Source of the DNA: Spirochaetaceae bacterium
GTDB taxonomy: Bacteria; Spirochaetota; Spirochaetia; DSM-27196; PWMO01
NCBI GenBank assembly: GCA_003558175.1
Contig: PWMO01000444.1
Coordinates: 1-5,687, forward strand
DNA: 5,687 bases
Direction of reading: 5' to 3'
The stretch's first letter is position 1. Each line of letters opens with the position of its first letter. A model generated the notes under the pieces. The model was not told the origin of the DNA. It worked only from the letters and a program-made list of their open reading frames with translations, and did no database searches. Positions 1-5,687 of the stretch are shown here, in pieces. Position numbers and translations under genes: made by a program.

Positions 1-7
1 CAGAGTG

Positions 8-1036
8 ATGAAGACCAGGGATTTCTCTTTCGAGATACCCAGTGAGCTGATTGCGCAGCAGCCCGCAGCGCGGCGCGAGCAGGCGCGGTTGCTCTGTGTG
101 CCGCGTGGAGGCGGAGCGCTGCGCCACCGGAACGTGGCCGATCTGCCGCGGTTGCTGCCGGACGATGCGCTGATGGTGTTCAACGACACGCGGGTTCGGC
201 CGTGCCGACTCTACGGGCGTCGCGGCGGCAACGGTCGCCGGATCGAAGTACTGCTGCTGGACCGCCAGGGTGAGTCTGAGTGGACCGCCCTGTTGCGGCC
301 GCGACCTGCCATCGGCGCGGAGGTAGCATTTGCCGAGGAGTACGTGGCGGTTGTGCGCGGCCACGAGCAGGGAGCGGTGCGGTTGGGATTTGACCGACCG
401 GTCGACGACGAGTACCTCGAGCGCCACGGGCATGTGCCGCTGCCGCCCTACATCCGCCGCCCGGATGCGGCGGGCGACCGGCAGCGCTACCAGACGGTCT
501 ACGCGCAGCAGGCGGGCTCGGCGGCCGCGCCAACGGCGGGTCTGCACTTCACCTCCGAGCTGCTGCAGCAGATTGACGAGCGCGGCATCGAACGCCGCTT
601 TGTGACGCTGCACGTCGGGCTGGGGACCTTTCGCCCCATGCGGACCGAGAACGTCGCAGACCACCGCATGCACCGCGAGTGGTACACCGTCCCCGATGAA
701 ACCGCCGCGGCGGTCAACGCCGCGCGACGCGACGGCCGGCCGATTGTGGCGGTGGGAACCACCTCGGTGCGTACCCTCGAAAGTGCGTGGGACACGGCCG
801 CCGGGGGACTGCGCGCGGGCTCGGCGGAAACCGAGCTGTTCATCTATCCTGGCTACCGGTTTCAGGTGGTGGACGAGATGGTGACGAACTTTCACACGCC
901 GCAGTCGTCGCTGATTGTGATGGTGGCGGCGTTTGCCGGCCGTGACCCGATTCTCGAGGCCTACCGGACGGCGGTGGCCGAGCGCTACCGTTTCTTCTCC
1001 TACGGCGACGCCATGTACCTGCACCGACGTCAGTAG
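8..1036 (+). CDS. queA: S-adenosylmethionine:tRNA ribosyltransferase-isomerase QueA
   Basis: Cytoplasmic enzyme that transfers and isomerises the ribosyl group of S-adenosylmethionine onto 7-aminomethyl-7-deazaguanine in the wobble position of certain tRNAs, giving epoxyqueuosine, the penultimate step of queuosine synthesis. The 342-residue product has the family's usual length and its motifs in order: N-terminal KTRDFSFEIP, VFNDTRVRPCRL (57-68), PLPPYIRR (144-151), YQTVYA (161-166), GSAAAPTAGLHFT (170-182), LHVGLGTFRP (201-210), an HRMH..E block (219-224), VAVGTTSVRTLES (247-259), DEMVTNFHTP (289-298) and FFSYGDAMYL (329-338). I chose ATG at 8 over the adjacent GTG at 5 because the family normally begins MKTRDF; the GTG would add one Met. 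The ATG lies in TGATG, so an upstream gene could end at 6-8 and be translationally coupled. The ribosome binding site lies outside the window. The stop (1034-1036) lies just past the stop of the convergent downstream gene. The protein has 45 Arg but one Lys. It looks intact. Confidence 0.97.
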   Translation: MKTRDFSFEIPSELIAQQPAARREQARLLCVPRGGGALRHRNVADLPRLLPDDALMVFNDTRVRPCRLYGRRGGNGRRIEVLLLDRQGESEWTALLRPRPAIGAEVAFAEEYVAVVRGHEQGAVRLGFDRPVDDEYLERHGHVPLPPYIRRPDAAGDRQRYQTVYAQQAGSAAAPTAGLHFTSELLQQIDERGIERRFVTLHVGLGTFRPMRTENVADHRMHREWYTVPDETAAAVNAARRDGRPIVAVGTTSVRTLESAWDTAAGGLRAGSAETELFIYPGYRFQVVDEMVTNFHTPQSSLIVMVAAFAGRDPILEAYRTAVAERYRFFSYGDAMYLHRRQ

Positions 1037-1629
1037 GTTGTATCGTCCATGTCGCGGAAGGTGCGCCGGACTTCATCCAGCCGCTGCAGATGGCGACCGA
1101 TGATCGCCTCGTAATCCAGGGTTCCGGTCTCGATGCGATGGTTCTGGTCTTCCCAGTGCTGGATCTGCGGCAGATGCAGTCGGCGCAGGTCCCAGGCACG
1201 GCCCGACCAGTCGAGCGCTTCGTCCCAGTAATAGAGCGCGGTGTTGAAGAGCGATTCGGCGATCTCGAGGCTCTCGAGATTCTGCCGCTGCCACGGGTAG
1301 TTGAAGAAGTAGGCGGTGAACTTGTTGTACTTGGTGCCCCAGGCGAGGTAGAGCTCGACGATCTTCAGATTGACATGCATCATGAACAGGGAGCGGTAGC
1401 GCTCCCAGTGCGCTTCATCCTCGATGCGCGCCAGCGCAAAGAGCGGATTGGCAAAATCGGCCTGCAACGCCTGTTCCAGCCAGTAGATGTTCTCGGCAAT
1501 GCGCTCCGGGTACTGGTAAAAGTTCTGGCGGTAGAGCCGGTAGAACTGCTCCTTGTAGAGTATGCGGTAGGCAAATGCCGGAGAGCCGAGGAGGGTCAGC
1601 AGCAGCAACAGCGCAATCGCCCGCTTCAT
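1030..1629 (-). CDS. Exported aromatic-rich hypothetical protein, tmk-linked
   Basis: Function unknown. The 199-residue product starts with a clear Sec signal peptide: MKR, a hydrophobic run at residues 5-14, then SPAFA followed by Tyr21, a good signal peptidase I site. There is no cysteine, so it is not a lipoprotein. The predicted mature protein (about 179 residues) has no further membrane segment, looks mostly helical, and is rich in aromatics: 16 Tyr, 8 Trp and 10 Phe, about 19%. Blocks include YRLYRQNFYQYPERIAENIY (30-49), DFANPLFALARIE (58-70), MHVNLKIVELYLAWG (84-98) and NLESLEIAES (117-126). The spacing of the helical segments could suit a TPR-like or other all-helical fold, but this is inference. 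I chose ATG at 1629; a start at 1665 would put a non-hydrophobic extension before the signal peptide and overlap tmk by 34 bases. The gene begins 2 bases after the tmk stop with no strong Shine-Dalgarno, so translation is probably coupled to tmk. I associate similar sequences with spirochaetes, from memory only. Confidence 0.85.
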   Translation of the reverse strand: MKRAIALLLLLTLLGSPAFAYRILYKEQFYRLYRQNFYQYPERIAENIYWLEQALQADFANPLFALARIEDEAHWERYRSLFMMHVNLKIVELYLAWGTKYNKFTAYFFNYPWQRQNLESLEIAESLFNTALYYWDEALDWSGRAWDLRRLHLPQIQHWEDQNHRIETGTLDYEAIIGRHLQRLDEVRRTFRDMDDTTY

Positions 1630-1631
1630 GG

Positions 1632-2255
1632 TTACTGTATCGGCCCAAACTGCAGTGCGCTCCACACCTGCTCGGCAATCGCCTCTACCGTGCGGTTACC
1701 GTCGATTCTGACGATCTGCATGGCCGGCTCTGCCGAGAAGCGCTGCAGGATCTCATCGTAATTGTTGTAGACGGCGCGTTGAAACTCAATTGCATCAAAG
1801 AGTTCCGCCGCACCGCGCCCGACTCGCCGCTCGGCGCACTGCACCGGGTCGACGTCGACGTAGAAGAGCCAGCGCGGCAACGGAAAGGAACGGTTCAGCG
1901 TATCGACAAAATCGCCGTCGCACTGCACCGACTGATATGCCAGCGAGGAGAACAGGTAGCGATCGGAAATCACCCACGTGTCATCAACACGGTCACAGAT
2001 ACCGTCGCAGGAGTCGTAGAGGTGCTGGTTGCGGTCCGCCGCATAGAGATAAGCCAGCGTATCCGGCGTCAGCGTGATTTCGTGGCGCAGCGCGGCGCGG
2101 ATCAGTCGACCCACGGCACCGTCGGTTGGTTCCGCGGTTGCCCAGACCTGCATCCCGCTGTTGCGCATCGATTCGGTCAGCAGCTCCGTCTGGGTGGTGG
2201 TTCCCGCCCCATCAAGTCCTTCGAAAACAATGAAATGTTCCAATACTGTGCGCAT
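1632..2255 (-). CDS. tmk: Thymidylate kinase (dTMP kinase)
   Basis: Cytoplasmic kinase phosphorylating dTMP to dTDP with ATP, for dTTP synthesis. The 207-residue length is typical. In order: beta strand FIVFEG (8-13) running into the P-loop GLDGAGTTTQ (13-22); TAEPTDG (40-46) at the position of the family's conserved acidic-Pro segment; ADRNQH with Arg75; the DRY signature (98-100); strand WLFYVDVDP (129-137); and an Arg-rich lid, AERRVGRGAAELFD (141-154), followed by FQRAVYNNY (159-166). Oddities: the Walker A lysine is Thr19 (codon ACC), and there is no lysine in the whole protein, against 17 Arg and 31 Asp/Glu. I chose ATG at 2255 because GGAGA lies 5 bases before it; GTG at 2267 would add four residues and has a weaker ribosome binding site. 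It is first in a two-gene unit with the exported hypothetical gene and is transcribed away from tamB. Family assignment is firm; catalytic competence is inferred, given the altered P-loop. Confidence 0.93.
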   Translation of the reverse strand: MRTVLEHFIVFEGLDGAGTTTQTELLTESMRNSGMQVWATAEPTDGAVGRLIRAALRHEITLTPDTLAYLYAADRNQHLYDSCDGICDRVDDTWVISDRYLFSSLAYQSVQCDGDFVDTLNRSFPLPRWLFYVDVDPVQCAERRVGRGAAELFDAIEFQRAVYNNYDEILQRFSAEPAMQIVRIDGNRTVEAIAEQVWSALQFGPIQ

Positions 2256-2260
2256 CGCGC

Positions 2261-2265
2261 TCTCC
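2261..2265 (-). promoter_or_regulatory. Ribosome binding site of tmk
   Basis: GGAGA on the minus strand, 5 bases before ATG at 2255. It overlaps the alternative GTG codon (2265-2267), so it decides in favour of the ATG start. Confidence 0.7.
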
Positions 2266-2271
2266 ACAATC

Positions 2272-2300
2272 TTTTATTCCCGCCCGGGCTGTGATATTAT
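2272..2300 (+). promoter_or_regulatory. Putative extended -10 promoter of the tamB-like gene
   Basis: TGATATTAT at 2292-2300 matches an extended -10 (TG, one base, then TATTAT). The T-rich hexamer TTTTAT at 2272-2277 lies 17 bases upstream but is a weak -35, which is tolerable for an extended -10 element. Transcription would begin near 2307, about 27 bases before ATG at 2334. The box overlaps the opposing tmk -10 by 5 bases. Confidence 0.4.
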
Positions 2301-2324
2301 AGTACCTACGGAAGATCGGGAACA
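2296..2324 (-). promoter_or_regulatory. Putative sigma70-type promoter of tmk
   Basis: On the minus strand there is an exact consensus TATAAT (2301-2296) in a GC-rich surrounding. The hexamer 17 bases upstream is TGTTCC (2324-2319), a poor -35; a TTGCCT at 2329-2324 looks better but would need a 22-base spacer. The transcript would start near 2289 and carry a leader of about 34 bases. The -10 is convincing by sequence; the -35 is not. Confidence 0.5.
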
Positions 2325-2330
2325 GGCAAG
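2324..2330 (+). promoter_or_regulatory. Weak ribosome binding site of the tamB-like gene
   Basis: AGGCAAG lies with its AGG 7 bases before ATG at 2334. It is a partial Shine-Dalgarno only; a GGAAG at 2310-2314 is too far upstream (about 19 bases) to serve. The start is nevertheless fixed, since an in-frame stop occurs at 2292-2294 and no other start codon lies between. Confidence 0.4.
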
Positions 2331-2333
2331 ATC

Positions 2334-5300
2334 ATGAATCACACCGGCTTCGGCCGAATACACCCGCTACAGATCCTTACGCTCGCGGCTCTGGTAATGC
2401 TTACCGCCGTGGCGCTGCTGCCGCTGCAGCGAGCGATCACGGTACGCATGGAAGAGTTGAAGTCCGAGCTGGTATACGCACTCGAGGAGCAACTGGAACG
2501 CAGGATCTCCTACTCGGGCATTTCGCCGTCGGTCTTTCGGTACCTCGACGTGCGCGATCTGCGGGTTCTCGGAGACAACGGTGAACGCGAGGTTCTGCTC
2601 GATATCGGCCGGGTCAGGGCCTACTACCGGTTCTTCGACCTGTTCTCGGACGAACCGCTGCGAGCCGTGACGGAGCTGCGGTTGGAGAACACCAATCTGT
2701 CGCTTGACCACCGTCAGGATGCGGACGTGATCGAGTTTTTTTCCAGTGTGCTCCGCGCCAACGGGGGGGCTCGCGATCGTGAGTCGGCGGCTTCCCCGTT
2801 TGACCGCTTGCGCGTCCGCGGACGCAACATGACGGTTCGCTATCGCGGGCCGGAGGCCGAGCACGTCGGAAGCGGCGTGTCGCTGCTGCTCGAGCTGCAG
2901 CGGGGTGGGGTCAACGTCGCGGTTGGCGGAGATTTTGCCTATCATCACCGTGTTGCGGGCAGCTTCGTTGCCGACGGCGCCTCGATTGACGGCGTGCTGC
3001 TGGAGAACGCCGCGCGCGCCCGGCTCACCCTGGATCTGCCGACGGTAAGGACTCCGGCCGTCAGGGTGGTCAACCAGACCTACCAGCTCGATTACGACGG
3101 GCGGACGGTGGAGGCGCATAAGATACGCGACCGATCGCCAATTGACGTTTCGTTTGTCTTTGACCGTGAAACGGCTGCTGTGGAGCTGGACTTCCTGGCC
3201 GACGGCATGGTGCCGGCGTCAATTCTTGAGTTCCACGGCGCGTCGGCGGTGTTCAATCCGTGGTTACTCGGAGAGACCAGCGGTCGCGGGCGTCTGCGGC
3301 ACACGCTGGGAACCGACCAGCTCTCGTACGACCTGCACCTCACCAATCGGGTACGCAACCCGGAAGTGGCGCAGCCGGTGACGGTATCTGCAGCGGTCCG
3401 TGGAGACACAACGGGCGCGACGTTTGAACATATCGCGCTACGCAGTAACGGCGGGCACGCCGTTTTCCAGGGAGAGATAGACTTCGCCGCTCGACTGCCG
3501 CGTGGCACTCTCGATCTTGGCGAGTTTCAATACGGCCGCATACAACCGGTTACGGCATCGTTTCAAATCACGCCCGAGAACGGCCGGACCGTCGCGCGCG
3601 CCGCTACGCTTCGCTACGCGTCAACGGACTTGCACGGCGTCGAACTGGCCTGGAGCGGCGGGAACCCTGGAATGACCTACCGTGCGCTGGCCTATCTGGA
3701 TGCTGAACGGAGCGGACGAGTCGAACTCAGCGGCCGGACGAGTGCAGGAGCGCAGCCTCAGACCGATCTGCTGCTGGAGTTCCGCAATGCGCCGCTTACC
3801 GGTCCGCTCAGCGTAGCTGCCGACATCGTTCTCGCTCTCCCCGCTGCCGTTGCCGCCCGTGTGCCGCAGTCAATCATTCTGGATTCGCGCGTAATTCTTT
3901 CCATGCGTGGAGAAGAGCTGCGCGTATCGGCGCCGTTTGTGTCGCTGTTTGACGCGGAACAACCGGACCGCTATGCCGCGTTTGGACTCTATTCGAGCGA
4001 CACCTCGTTTGAGATTCGCGATGCGATCTTTGGGAGCGGTGAGTATCTGCTGCGCGGCGGGGTGTTCGCCAACATCGGTACCGACGGGCGCGTTGATTTC
4101 TCGGCCGAGCTGCTTGACGGCGAACGGAGTTACGAGATTGACGGACTGGTAAACCGTGACCACAGCGTCATCTTTCGCGGCAGTTACGGTCTCGACGGGA
4201 GAGCCACTCTAACCGACGATGAACTGCTGATCGCCGCGCGTGCGCAGGAGATGCCGCTGCCGTTTTCAGATAACGGGACCACGCTCTCGTTTGATATGAC
4301 GGGACGGTATCGCAGTCCGACCGCATGGAACGCTGCAGTGCACCAACTGGCGCTTGTGGACCTGGTAGCTCCCGGCGGGCGACCGGTAGATGTCGAGCTG
4401 GACGGCCGATTTCACGCCACCGGCGGCCAGGTTGAGCGGATTGTCGTGCGCGACGCAGTGTCGACGATTCGCGGCAGTGGAACGGCGCAGTACGCGCTTG
4501 GCGGGGGAGGCCTGAACTCCGTTGAACTGCGGCTTGCAAACGCCGATACCGCCGAGCAATACGAGCTGCAGGCGATGTTCTCGGACGGCAGCCTGACTGC
4601 CGCGGTGGTGTTCGAACGCTCGCCGCTGGCGCGGGTGGGGCTGGAAGACCTGCGAGGGTCGGTGAACGGAGTGATGACCGTTGACGGCCCACCACTCGAG
4701 CCTCGGATTACTGCCGATTTCCAGGTGGTGGACGGTGCGTTCGGCAATGACGCGTTCAGTGCCAACGGACGTATTGAATACCACGACATGACCGTTGCCC
4801 TTGACGCTATTCGCGGGCAGTACGTCACCAACACGTTGACCGGCGGCCGCGGAACCCTCGATCTGCGCAACTCGGTGGTAGAGCTGCAGGCGACGCTGCG
4901 CAACAACGCCCGACCGCGGTCGGAGCCGCGTACCGTGCAGCTGCGAGGCTCGCTGGAGTCCGACGATCCTGACGCCCATCTTCCGGCGCTGCTTGCAGGG
5001 CCGTTTCGGGGCACGGTGGCGGTTGAAGGGCTCGAAATCTTTCCCGATCGCTACGGCGACTGGACGTTCTCCGTCGACCGAACCGCCGAACGGATGCGGC
5101 TCCATGGAGGTCCGTCAAACGCCATGACGGCCACGCTGCAGGAGACGGGGCAGTTTCGCGTCGAAGTGCGCGATCCGTTACCGATCCGCTTCATCGCCTC
5201 GGGCAGTCTGCGCGACGGAGAGCTCGAGGCCAACATCACGCAGGTGATGGTCAACATCGGTGAGGTTCCCGACCTGTTTGACTTGCGGGCGCTGGCGATC

Positions 5301-5687
5301 TATGACGGGACTATCACCGGAGGCGTGCGCGTCGTAGGCTCGTTGAACGATCCCGACCTCTACGGCACCCTCACCGCGGAGAACGTCCGCGGAAACCTGG
5401 AGTTCCTGCGAGACCCCATCGGTCCGGCCAAAGTATTCCTGGTGCTGCAGGAGAAGCAGCTGCAGCTGTCACCGTTCACCGCACCGGTGGGCAACGGCAG
5501 CGGGACGCTGCGGGGTGTCATCGTGCTGCATCGCTGGACGGTGGACGAGTATCAGATTGACATCCAGACCGACGAGGTGGGAGTTCCGGTCCGCTACACC
5601 TTCGGCGGCCTGAGTGTCGACGGCTACGGCGTGGGAAGCATGCGGATAGCAGGAGCTCCGGGGGTTACCAATATCAGCGGCGACATA
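2334..5687 (+). CDS. tamB: TamB/AsmA-like translocation and assembly protein, 3'-truncated by window
   Basis: Large inner-membrane-anchored periplasmic protein of the TamB/AsmA-like (DUF490) group, whose members bridge the envelope and are implicated in phospholipid transport to the outer membrane and in outer-membrane protein assembly with a BamA-family partner. The frame is open for exactly 1,118 codons to the window edge with no stop. One membrane anchor (about residues 12-29) follows a short N-terminus. The AsmA-like segment then follows (LEEQLERRISYSGISPSVFR, 50-69; then DVRDLRV). The rest is almost entirely alternating-hydrophobic beta strand, as in the lipid-binding groove of this group, with recurring TamB-style units: LRGSVNGVMTVDGPPLEP with VVDGAF (773-803), YDGTITGGVRVVGSLNDPDL (990-1009) and GYGVGSMRIAGAPG (1097-1110). 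The C-terminal conserved domain should lie past the edge. There are no cysteines and only four lysines (43, 263, 1033, 1041). It is divergent from tmk. The symbol is by family and gene order; another AsmA-like member (YhdP-like) is the alternative. Confidence 0.82.
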   Translation, partial: MNHTGFGRIHPLQILTLAALVMLTAVALLPLQRAITVRMEELKSELVYALEEQLERRISYSGISPSVFRYLDVRDLRVLGDNGEREVLLDIGRVRAYYRFFDLFSDEPLRAVTELRLENTNLSLDHRQDADVIEFFSSVLRANGGARDRESAASPFDRLRVRGRNMTVRYRGPEAEHVGSGVSLLLELQRGGVNVAVGGDFAYHHRVAGSFVADGASIDGVLLENAARARLTLDLPTVRTPAVRVVNQTYQLDYDGRTVEAHKIRDRSPIDVSFVFDRETAAVELDFLADGMVPASILEFHGASAVFNPWLLGETSGRGRLRHTLGTDQLSYDLHLTNRVRNPEVAQPVTVSAAVRGDTTGATFEHIALRSNGGHAVFQGEIDFAARLPRGTLDLGEFQYGRIQPVTASFQITPENGRTVARAATLRYASTDLHGVELAWSGGNPGMTYRALAYLDAERSGRVELSGRTSAGAQPQTDLLLEFRNAPLTGPLSVAADIVLALPAAVAARVPQSIILDSRVILSMRGEELRVSAPFVSLFDAEQPDRYAAFGLYSSDTSFEIRDAIFGSGEYLLRGGVFANIGTDGRVDFSAELLDGERSYEIDGLVNRDHSVIFRGSYGLDGRATLTDDELLIAARAQEMPLPFSDNGTTLSFDMTGRYRSPTAWNAAVHQLALVDLVAPGGRPVDVELDGRFHATGGQVERIVVRDAVSTIRGSGTAQYALGGGGLNSVELRLANADTAEQYELQAMFSDGSLTAAVVFERSPLARVGLEDLRGSVNGVMTVDGPPLEPRITADFQVVDGAFGNDAFSANGRIEYHDMTVALDAIRGQYVTNTLTGGRGTLDLRNSVVELQATLRNNARPRSEPRTVQLRGSLESDDPDAHLPALLAGPFRGTVAVEGLEIFPDRYGDWTFSVDRTAERMRLHGGPSNAMTATLQETGQFRVEVRDPLPIRFIASGSLRDGELEANITQVMVNIGEVPDLFDLRALAIYDGTITGGVRVVGSLNDPDLYGTLTAENVRGNLEFLRDPIGPAKVFLVLQEKQLQLSPFTAPVGNGSGTLRGVIVLHRWTVDEYQIDIQTDEVGVPVRYTFGGLSVDGYGVGSMRIAGAPGVTNISGDI

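Noticed and set aside
1262..1280. Perfect 8-base inverted repeat ATCTCGAG with a 3-base spacer
   Set aside because: It arises from the coding of a repeated Leu-Glu pair (LESLEI) in the exported protein; there is no T-run and the position is mid-gene, so neither a terminator nor an operator is supported.
1627..1665. Upstream ATG at 1665 for the exported protein
   Set aside because: It would add 12 residues before the basic start of the signal peptide and overlap tmk by 34 bases; ATG at 1629 gives a textbook signal peptide.
1090..1761. 223-codon plus-strand frame over the exported-protein and tmk genes
   Set aside because: It spans two genes with clear signal-peptide and kinase features on the other strand and has no motifs of its own.
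2282..2289. GCCCGGGC palindrome near the predicted tmk transcript start
   Set aside because: Eight bases of a GC-only palindrome is expected by chance in such a GC-rich sequence; it is too short to call an operator.
1575..2294. 239-codon plus-strand frame opposite tmk
   Set aside because: Antisense shadow of tmk, which has an order of kinase motifs that cannot be chance.
2367..3119. 250-codon open frame on the minus strand within the tamB-like gene
   Set aside because: It is antisense to the N-terminal part of a frame with a membrane anchor and AsmA-like motifs. Its product is low in recognisable motifs and lacks a convincing start context; such frames are common opposite GC-rich genes.
4266..5105. 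279-codon open frame on the minus strand within the tamB-like gene
   Set aside because: Same reason: rich in Arg, His and Gln with no domain I recognise, and it lies opposite the TamB-like beta repeats.
8..5687. A novel defence, mobile or RNA-guided system
   Set aside because: I looked for repeats, transposase or nuclease motifs, spacers and structured RNA on both strands and found none; the window is housekeeping and envelope genes.

Overview
This is a high-GC bacterial window with four protein-coding genes, packed with almost no spare DNA. From left to right they are queA (+), a small exported hypothetical protein (-), tmk (-), and the first 1,118 codons of a very large TamB/AsmA-like envelope gene (+) that runs off the right edge. 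I see no rRNA, tRNA, mobile element, CRISPR array or long repeat. No stretch over 300 bases lacks a gene; the only real intergenic region is the 78 bp between tmk and tamB.

Likely source: a diderm bacterium, because a TamB-like protein implies an outer membrane. My best guess is a free-living, GC-rich spirochaete, from two points of memory rather than any search. First, tmk next to the tamB-like gene matches the order I recall in Borrelia (tmk, tamB, bamA). Second, the small exported protein resembles a family I associate with treponemes and their relatives. The lineage call is an inference of moderate confidence.

Layout. Positions 1-1036: queA, the queuosine-pathway enzyme, starting in a TGATG context that would allow a stop-start overlap with a gene to the left. 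It converges on the small exported gene, and the two coding sequences overlap by 3 to 7 bases at their stop codons. Positions 1030-2255: a leftward two-gene unit, tmk then the exported protein, with 2 bases between stop and start. Positions 2256-2333: a divergent promoter region with a near-shared AT-rich -10 box. Positions 2334-5687: the tamB-like gene, in one uninterrupted frame with no stop codon.

How the genes relate: QueA (tRNA modification) and Tmk (dTTP synthesis) are housekeeping. The TamB-like protein and the exported protein act at or beyond the inner membrane. Divergent transcription could coordinate tmk and tamB, but no functional link is shown.

The most notable observation is compositional. 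Lysine is nearly absent (10 lysines in about 1,866 codons over the four genes), and Tmk has none at all. Even the Walker A lysine of Tmk, normally a phosphate-binding residue, is threonine.
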